Made by a program: the position numbers and the translations under genes. From Flectonema sp. DT1601 (Eukaryota > Euglenozoa > Diplonemea > Diplonemida > Diplonemidae): a stretch of DNA of 64,000 bases. The notes beneath the pieces are model-generated. The model did not search any database. It had not been told where the DNA came from and saw only the letters and a program-made list of their open reading frames with translations. Position 1 is the first letter of the stretch; each line of letters opens with the position of its first letter. The DNA lies in NCBI GenBank assembly GCA_964019425.1, contig OZ025830.1, forward strand, positions 707,501 through 771,500, given 5' to 3'. Shown piece after piece: positions 54,388 to 61,043 of this stretch.

Positions 54388-57300
54388 CTTGATGGGCGTG
54401 ATTGGGCTGAAACGCGAAGGCGTCTTCTGCTGCTGGCGGGTGACGTCGAGAGGAATCCGGGACCGAGACGCCGTCATGATGGACCTTCTTCGGAGCTGCG
54501 AGTTATCAGCTGGAACTGCAGAACGATCAACGGAAGAGAGGAGTTCATAGGAAACATCCTGGGTAAGTATAGCCCTGATGTATTATGCCTACAGGAAACT
54601 TCAGTTCGGAAGCCTCTGTACCACTGGAACTACATCACGTACAGGAGAGATAGACCGGGTAGAGGTGGCGGTATAATCACCATGGTGAAGAGAGGCCTTC
54701 AGCATGCTTGCTATGAAGTCTTTATCCCTTCGGTTAGAGGAATTGTTGAGACATTGGGTGTCAGGATTAATGATGAGGTAAATGTTCTCAACGTGTATTC
54801 GCCGCCAAGTTCTAAGATAGATTTTGATCTCTTCCCTTTGAAGCGTGACGAAAGGTTTATATTTGCTGGTGACTTCAATGCTCATCATAAACTCTGGTCA
54901 AAGAAGACGGATACGAAGGGCTGCCAGCTTCTGGAGTGGTGCAGATCTAATAACCTTCTAATTGCAAACGATCCGGGATTTGTAACGTTGCCGAGATACG
55001 GGACTTCACCGGATGCAATCCTCCACCACGAGGAGTTACAATTACTACACTTCGGGTTAATTGGTGATGGCTCTGAACATGGGTCTGATCACTTACCTCT
55101 TGCTGCAGTCTTTGACACGTTCTCACCGCTGGAAACAGTGAACAACCAGGCATCGAAAAAATCAGTCTGGGACTTTAATACAGCTGATTGGTACTCGTTC
55201 CGTCTTGATTTGGACTACCGACTTAGCAAGGTGAACAGTCCTCCGAAGGTGGGTATCAGAGCGGCAACATTTAACCGTATCCTGCTTCATGTGGCGAAGA
55301 AGAACATCCGCAGAAGGCTCAGGATCCAGGGTAAGAGGAGGAGATTGTGGAATTCCTCAACCCCTGAGACCAAACAAGCGAAGGGAAAGTTCGTTGCTGA
55401 GAAACTTGCACAAGGTGAAGGTTTTGCATTCGCCTTCAAGAAGATTAAGGACCTGGATGCCGATGGGGGTCAAGACATCCAAATCCCTGAATTCAGTGAG
55501 GACCAACTCCCCAGTAAATTTCTCGATCAGTTCGTTAAGACCTCTGTCAGGAAACGTTTGAAATCTCCGAAGCTGAAGCCAAGTGATTACGCAGGTGCTT
55601 GTGGACCTCTGGTGATGTCTGAGCTTGAGCGCGCTATCAAGAAGGTAAAAGCTGGTAAGGCTCCTGGTCCTGATGGAATCCACGGGGCGATGCTGAAGAA
55701 CCTATCAGCAACCGGTAGACGATTTCTCTTATCGGTATTCAACGACTCCTGGCTCTCAGCTAGAGTTCCGAAGGTCTGGAAAGAGGGTATGATTAAACCG
55801 GTATACAAACCGGGTAAACCCAAGGAAAAGCTATCCAGCTACAGGCCGATCACGTTGACATCTGTAGTCGGTAAAATGCTTGAACGGATAATTTACGACA
55901 GGCTGATGTATTGGTTGACGTCAAATAATGCCTTGTCCTCGATTCAGGCAGGTTTCAGAAGGGGTAGGAATACTTGCGAGCAAATCTCACTGCTGGTCAA
56001 TGCGCTTCATGGTGCGAGAAAAGGTGGTAAGAGTTCAATTCTACTCTCTTTCGACTTCACTGAGGCTTTTGATAGGATAAATCATGTTAAACTGATTGCT
56101 AAAATGGTGACGATGGGGATTCCTTCACCATTCATCGGATGGGTTGCTGACTTTCTGACGCGAAGGAAAGCAAAGGTTAGTGTCAATGGCAATCTGAGCG
56201 CATACAGAACTGTGACGAAAGGTGTTCCGCAAGGGTCGATTGTTGGGCCTCTCCTTTATCTGATATATGTCGACGACCTGGCTAAGAAACTTGAGAAGAC
56301 TGGATGTGTTTCAGCACTCTACGCAGACGACACAGCTTGTGTGGTTTCGAATAAGGATTTTAAAGTAACTTACCGGATGGCGCAATTAGTCCTTGGGTTA
56401 GTAGATCGTTGGTGCAAAGATAATGACATGGCACTGTCGGTTTCGAAGACCTGCGGGATGCCGGTGGATTGTCCTAGGAATATGTATTGGAGGCTGGGAT
56501 TCCCCAGAACGTCAGGAGAGAACTTCTTTCGGATCAGTAGGGAAGAACTAGCTGGGATGATTCGGTCAAATGAAGAAGGTAGGCCATTACTTGGAAATGG
56601 GGCGATGATCCTCAAGCTGGGTGATACTGAGGTTACGAAGGCAAGTGAACTTCTTGCACTGATGCCAGTGGGACCGGATCCGACCTGGGTGAAGTTGCTG
56701 ACTGCCGTACTCATGCCGATGGTGGATAGTGTTAAGTACTTGGGTGTCCATATTGACGATGACCTGAAATATGGTACGCAAGTGGATAAACTACTTGATG
56801 AGACGAGGAAGGGACTTGTTCTGCTCCGAAAGTTGGAGCTATTCAACTTTGATTTCAAAACGCTGAACATGATCAAGAACTTATACATCCTCTCAAGGAT
56901 TCTGTATGGGCTCGAGAGCTATGGACCTTTCCTGACAGATGAACAGCTTAAACCTATTGACCTGAATCTGAGGAAGATAGCTAGAAAGATCACCGGCTGC
57001 GGCTTCAACACAAGGTCCCTTCCGTTACTGTGGGAGGCGAACATACTCCCGATGAGACTGCAGATTGAGAAGCAAGCCAGGATTGCTTTATTTAGGTATC
57101 GGTCACTGGATTGGGTTCCTTCTACGAAGGGAATCGCTAGTGGAACTTGGAGTTCAACTTTACCGGCCGAGGACCGTAATATGGAGATCCAGGGGATTGT
57201 CATGCCTGACAGCATCGAGCCATGGATAGATGTTCCGAACCTGGAGATATCTTGCGGATATGGACATTCGAAGACCGGTGTTGCTGAAGTGGACAAGGCT

Positions 57301-58251
57301 AAGTTCGAGGAGTACTGCAGCGAACTTAGGCCATGTACCTCGTCCATTTTTGTTGACGGATCCCACGACCCTGTCAACTACACGGCAGGCGCAGCGGCAG
57401 TGCAGATCACGCCGTGTGAACGGACCATGGCATCGAGACTTGTTGCAACGGAAAGTAGTTATAAAGCGGAACAGGTAACTCTGAAGCTGTTAATAAGTGA
57501 ATTTGGAAAAGCAACCTCTGTCTTGGGTCCCAGATCTGGAATCACGAGAGTCTTCAGTGATTCTAAATCCAATCTGGATGAGCTGCGTGGTGGAATTGCG
57601 GCTCAGAGGAAGCTGAACTCTCTCTCGATACTAGAAGGGATAAGAAAATTAGACTCATTCGTACACCTTCAATTCATCCCAGCTCACGTGGGAATTGAAC
57701 CGCATGACAAGGCAGATGAACTGGCGAAAAAGATCTCAAAAGATGTTAAGAGCAAGCCGGTGTCAACGACTATGGACTTCTTCGCACATAAGTCAAGGAT
57801 AGTGAGAGAAGCTAACAGAAAGCTGTTTGGTAAGATTATGGAGGGTTCAACAAGGGCGAAACCACCGATCAAACGGGTGATGCTTAGGCAATATCTTGAT
57901 GCTACCGGAGGCCTGAGAGCGGCTCGATACCCCAAGGACATGCTGAGAGAATCAGAGATAAGGATAGCCAGGTTCAGAACGGGCTCTCACCCCCTGCTCA
58001 GGGTAAATGAACTACCGATAAAGTGCCCCTTCTGCAAAAGAACAGACTCTTCTGCCCGACATCTAATATTTGATTGCGAGGATGGTGACGTGGTCCGCAT
58101 TAGAGAAGGAACAATTAGATCAAACATTCAGGAAGCGAGAATCTCCGAGACCAAACTAAATCTTTCAATAATGTTTGCGACGAGAAATCTTCACGCCCTA
58201 GCCGGCTACTTATGGCATTTGGAACAACGAACAGGCTTATCAAACTGTTAA
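54388..58251 (+). CDS. LINE ORF2: 2A peptide, APE endonuclease, reverse transcriptase, RNase H, zinc knuckle
   Basis: This frame continues directly from the ORF1 stop for 1,287 codons. It starts with a 2A motif (LLLLAGDVERNPGP, ending at 54465). An APE-type endonuclease follows: SWNCRT near 54508, LCLQET near 54580, GDFNAHH near 54868, SDHLPL near 55084. The RT has GKAPGPDG, FDFTEAFD near 56050, VPQGSIVGPL near 56224 and catalytic YADD at 56320-56331. RNase H has FVDGS near 57349, SSYKAEQ, FSDSKSN and AHVGIEPHDKADELA. Last is CPFC...H...C near 58024-58075. The first in-frame ATG (54682) is inside the endonuclease, after its first catalytic motifs, so an AUG start would give a dead endonuclease. 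Readthrough or another non-AUG route is therefore implied. Confidence 0.95.
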   Translation, partial: LDGRDWAETRRRLLLLAGDVERNPGPRRRHDGPSSELRVISWNCRTINGREEFIGNILGKYSPDVLCLQETSVRKPLYHWNYITYRRDRPGRGGGIITMVKRGLQHACYEVFIPSVRGIVETLGVRINDEVNVLNVYSPPSSKIDFDLFPLKRDERFIFAGDFNAHHKLWSKKTDTKGCQLLEWCRSNNLLIANDPGFVTLPRYGTSPDAILHHEELQLLHFGLIGDGSEHGSDHLPLAAVFDTFSPLETVNNQASKKSVWDFNTADWYSFRLDLDYRLSKVNSPPKVGIRAATFNRILLHVAKKNIRRRLRIQGKRRRLWNSSTPETKQAKGKFVAEKLAQGEGFAFAFKKIKDLDADGGQDIQIPEFSEDQLPSKFLDQFVKTSVRKRLKSPKLKPSDYAGACGPLVMSELERAIKKVKAGKAPGPDGIHGAMLKNLSATGRRFLLSVFNDSWLSARVPKVWKEGMIKPVYKPGKPKEKLSSYRPITLTSVVGKMLERIIYDRLMYWLTSNNALSSIQAGFRRGRNTCEQISLLVNALHGARKGGKSSILLSFDFTEAFDRINHVKLIAKMVTMGIPSPFIGWVADFLTRRKAKVSVNGNLSAYRTVTKGVPQGSIVGPLLYLIYVDDLAKKLEKTGCVSALYADDTACVVSNKDFKVTYRMAQLVLGLVDRWCKDNDMALSVSKTCGMPVDCPRNMYWRLGFPRTSGENFFRISREELAGMIRSNEEGRPLLGNGAMILKLGDTEVTKASELLALMPVGPDPTWVKLLTAVLMPMVDSVKYLGVHIDDDLKYGTQVDKLLDETRKGLVLLRKLELFNFDFKTLNMIKNLYILSRILYGLESYGPFLTDEQLKPIDLNLRKIARKITGCGFNTRSLPLLWEANILPMRLQIEKQARIALFRYRSLDWVPSTKGIASGTWSSTLPAEDRNMEIQGIVMPDSIEPWIDVPNLEISCGYGHSKTGVAEVDKAKFEEYCSELRPCTSSIFVDGSHDPVNYTAGAAAVQITPCERTMASRLVATESSYKAEQVTLKLLISEFGKATSVLGPRSGITRVFSDSKSNLDELRGGIAAQRKLNSLSILEGIRKLDSFVHLQFIPAHVGIEPHDKADELAKKISKDVKSKPVSTTMDFFAHKSRIVREANRKLFGKIMEGSTRAKPPIKRVMLRQYLDATGGLRAARYPKDMLRESEIRIARFRTGSHPLLRVNELPIKCPFCKRTDSSARHLIFDCEDGDVVRIREGTIRSNIQEARISETKLNLSIMFATRNLHALAGYLWHLEQRTGLSNC
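54442..54465 (+). other. 2A ribosome-skipping motif DVERNPGP
   Basis: The eight codons give DVERNPGP, matching the 2A consensus D(V/I)ExNPGP, preceded by the usual Leu-rich, helix-forming stretch (RRRLLLLAG). Skipping would separate the Gly and final Pro, so the downstream protein would begin with Pro. 2A motifs are known in trypanosome Ingi/L1Tc and some other LINEs. Here it follows a stop codon by 18 codons. Confidence 0.9.
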
Positions 58252-58576
58252 CTGATTGGTAGTTGCTAATTCATTAGTATCATTCTCCCTTATCACACTC
58301 CTTAATCATCTCCTAATTTCTCTGAGGACATCCGCAGAGCTTCATGGCTCGTAGGTAACCCAGTGGTCTTTGGCCACCGTCCCTGTACTGATCCTTCGCT
58401 TTATATTAACTGTGTCTTGAGTTTCCTATCCGGGGAAGTCCTCCAACGGACTCAGGTCAGTTGCGCTTGTTTTTACTTGTTTACTTTATCAAAAAATAAG
58501 AAGGGCAAGAATGCTCAGAATGAAGAAAAATAAAGTGGAAAGACAGGGGGGATGTGACTAAATAAATAAATAAATA
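58252..58576 (+). other. LINE 3' untranslated region and AAAT tail
   Basis: Runs from the ORF2 stop to the AAATAAATAAAT tail near 58557-58580. No coding potential. The simple tail rather than a long poly(A) resembles the short-repeat tails of I-clade LINEs. Confidence 0.7.
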
Positions 58577-58586
58577 AAAAAAACTT
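58577..58586. repeat. Candidate target-site duplication, right copy
   Basis: AAAAAACTTT matching 51563-51572; partly merged with the A-rich tail. Confidence 0.5.
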
Positions 58587-58793
58587 TTTCGTTTTGGGTG
58601 TTTCCGTAGGTTTTCATTTAAAAACACTTTTTTTTTTTTTTTGGGAAAACCTCTAATTCAACAAAAATAGTTTGCGAAATCGCCAACTCCCTACAAAAAA
58701 AAGTTGTCCACCAGGACTCGAACTTGACCCAAAAATTTGGCTTGCGGCGGGTTTTTTGTTTTTTAGCCTACCAAGCGGGAAGAGTGCAAGGGT

Positions 58794-58830
58794 GGCTTGC
58801 GTCCGCCAAATTCTTGGCGGGACGCAAGCC
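58794..58830. repeat. GC-rich perfect-type hairpin
   Basis: GGCTTGCGTCCGCCAA and TTGGCGGGACGCAAGCC pair almost completely around ATTC. It is followed by C and G tracts that can also fold. Confidence 0.75.
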
Positions 58831-58921
58831 CCCCCAACCCCCCCAAGGGGGGGGGGGAGCCCCTAATAAAAGCCCGCCTGTTCCGTACAAAGTCCAACTT
58901 GAAAAAACAAATTTGCAACTG

Positions 58922-58953
<32 letters not shown>

Positions 58954-59652
58954 TTCTAATCAAAGACGCGCATGAATGGACTAATGAGATTCCTTCTGTC
59001 CCTACCTACTATCTGGCGAACAGCAGTCAAGGGAACGGACTTGAAACTGTCAGCGGGGAAAGAAGACCCTGTTGAGTTTGACTCTAGTCGGGTGTAGTTA
59101 TAGGTGGGAGGTTTACCAACAATGAAATACCACTACTCTTATCGTCGCTTTACTTATCCAATGATGGGGGAACGGCAGCTGCCTCTTCGGAGGTTAGGGT
59201 TTCGGACTCGTAGCTTTTCCGATTCCAGCGACAAACGGGCTTCGGCTCGACCCCTCGTTTGGAGACACCAGTCAGGTGGGGAGTTTGGCTGGGAGGAGGG
59301 CCACATTGACGGCTTCTAAGTCACGAAACCTACATCAATGATGAGGATCGTTAAGCCACATTTCTAAAGGTCAGGCTTTTACTAACGTGAGAATTTCTGT
59401 TCTCGATGGTTCGAATGTGTCTGACAAAAATTACCTAATTTGGAATGCTGCTTGAAGTCTGGTGAATTTTGGTTGGAGGTCTTAGTCTCACTGGTGAACT
59501 GCACAGTAACATTTTAAAGTGATCGATCACACGGGAGGGGTCTTGGTGATTTATTGCAACGGGAATATGTCTCAACTCGACCAGTGGGTGATCAATCCGC
59601 CCTTTGACTATGTTTTGGTCACATTTTCCGTCATTACGAAAAAGAGAAAAAA

Positions 59653-59727
59653 GGATGTCACGGGGTTCGAACCCGAGACCTCCGGGTCATGATTCGGCGG
59701 TCATAACCAATAAACCACCGGAGCTCC
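59653..59727 (-). pseudogene. tRNA-like sequence, probably a tRNA pseudogene or SINE head
   Basis: On the minus strand a T arm with GGGTTCGAACCCC, a D-arm-like CGGT/ACCG and a loop containing CAT are in tRNA order over 75 nt. A T run follows, as for a Pol III terminator. The acceptor and anticodon stems contain several mismatches (GGAGCTC against GACATCC), so a functional tRNA is unlikely. Confidence 0.5.
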
Positions 59728-59921
59728 GAAAATTCTGAAAATATTCCCGTCATGTTGGGTTGTTTCGAGCGGTTAAAATTTTTGTGATGAGTTGGCGATT
59801 TCGCAAACTATTTTTGTGGAATTAGGGGTTTTCCCTTTTTTTTTTTTTCCTTTTTGAAAAGCAGGCAATCAGCGTCACAGACTCACGGTCGTGGTGCACT
59901 CGAAAGCACACATTTAAATAT

Positions 59922-60910
59922 GTGGTGGCCACGGCAGAACAAATGAGTAACCTTTTGAAGGATGATAACTCAACAACTGTAGTTTCAAAGATTCGCCATC
60001 ACTCATCTGTCGTCCCAAAACACAAGATCAAAGTCAGTAAGTTGCTGGAAAGAGTGGGACCCGGACTACACGATGCGGTTGGACGAAAAGTTCACAAGAC
60101 AAATACCGTGCGGTATCTGAGTGTACATGACGAGAAGTTAACCCAAAAGATGTGACAGCTGCTTCCAAGGGTCTAGGCTTGTTAGTTAGACTCACCAGGA
60201 TAGGCTGCGGAAAGAAGACACTCATTAGTATACTGGTGACGGTGGTGTTAGCAAGGGTGCTTTATGGTGTTGTCGAACAACTGGAATTACTGGTGAACAG
60301 GGCAGTGAGGCTGGTAACTGGATGTCTACGTAAGATGTGTAGAACTTACGAACGTTTTAAATTAAGTCCGTTCCTACCGACTCGCAAGCTGACAAGAACA
60401 GGGAGTTCAGAACTCTATCAAAAATCAAAATGGGGATGGAATGTCTGGATAGACTATGTCTCGCCTTGACAATTACCGGAGCATTACCAACCTGGAAGTG
60501 AACCCAGAACACTACACTGTCAAGTACTAATGCGATGAGATTCACATATTCAAGTAACAAGGAAGAGGCTGAACAGCGAGAAGCTGAACTACCAACCCAC
60601 GAGATGAAAGTCTACTGACGGGTCGATAAGACACAAATCCAAGACTTACATGACAGACTCGGCTGCCGCTGTGGTATGGTTAACGAAGCAAGATGCGTCT
60701 ACTTGGATATAAAATACCAGTAGCAGGTTCCTCTTATAGGACCGAGCAGATTGCAGCGTAGCTAAGAATGTCAGGCGAAGGTTAGGGATAAAGAAGATAA
60801 GGTTGTAGAATGCCTCAAAGACCCCTGGCCCTGATAGAATTCATGGTGTGATGTAGTAAGGACTTCCTACTGTGTCACTGTTCAATAATCCCTTCCGGTA
60901 TCTCATCAAT
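59922..60910 (+). mobile_element. Decayed LINE fragment related to the full-length LINE
   Basis: Translations in shifting frames resemble ORF2 of the intact element: VSKLLERVGPGLHDA and NTVRYLSVH (intact ASELLALMPVGPD, DSVKYLGVH), then SKGLGLLVRL and ARVLYG. Further on come an RNase H-like YTDGS near 60617 and GSSYRTEQIAA near 60727. Near 60817, KTPGPDRIHGVM belongs to an earlier part of RT, so the piece is rearranged or composite. Frameshifts and stops are frequent; it is an old, inactive relic of a diverged relative. Confidence 0.75.
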
Positions 60911-61043
60911 AATAAGCCTCAGGATGACCTTTTCTAGGTTAGCATTGTGTTAGTTGGCGATGTACTTGCATGTTTAATATTCTCTGTTTAATCTCGTTCA
61001 GAAAACTAATGTAACCATTTTTTACAGATTTTCGATCTCAAAA

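Larger units (their letters stand above)
51573..58576 (+). mobile_element. Apparently full-length LINE (I/Ingi-like, APE endonuclease + RT + RNase H)
   Basis: A 7.0-kb non-LTR retrotransposon with ORF1 (51592-54387), ORF2 (54388-58251), a 3' UTR of about 310 nt and a terminal AAAT-type repeat tail (about 58557-58580). Candidate target duplications AAAAAACTTT flank it. All ORF2 domains are intact, so it looks young and possibly active. Endonuclease, RT, RNase H and C-terminal CCHC-like knuckle in that order are typical of the I/Ingi/Loa groups. It lies 20 bp from an initiator tRNA gene and is transcribed away from it. Confidence 0.9.
58643..59838. mobile_element. 1.2-kb terminal-inverted-repeat element with tRNA-like pieces
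   Basis: The left end GGGAAAACCTCTAATT through TAGTTTGCGAAATCGCCAAC (about 58643-58692) is matched in reverse complement at about 59787-59838, with few mismatches over about 50 bp. Inside are a tRNA-like sequence (59653-59727), a second B-box-like piece (about 58702-58725) and a strong hairpin (58794-58830), but no transposase. The terminal motif is shared with the 34.2-kb element, so both probably belong to one non-autonomous family. Confidence 0.68.

Noticed and set aside
52303-57941. Minus-strand frames opposite the LINE ORFs
   Set aside because: They are shadows of ORF1 and ORF2 with no recognisable domains.
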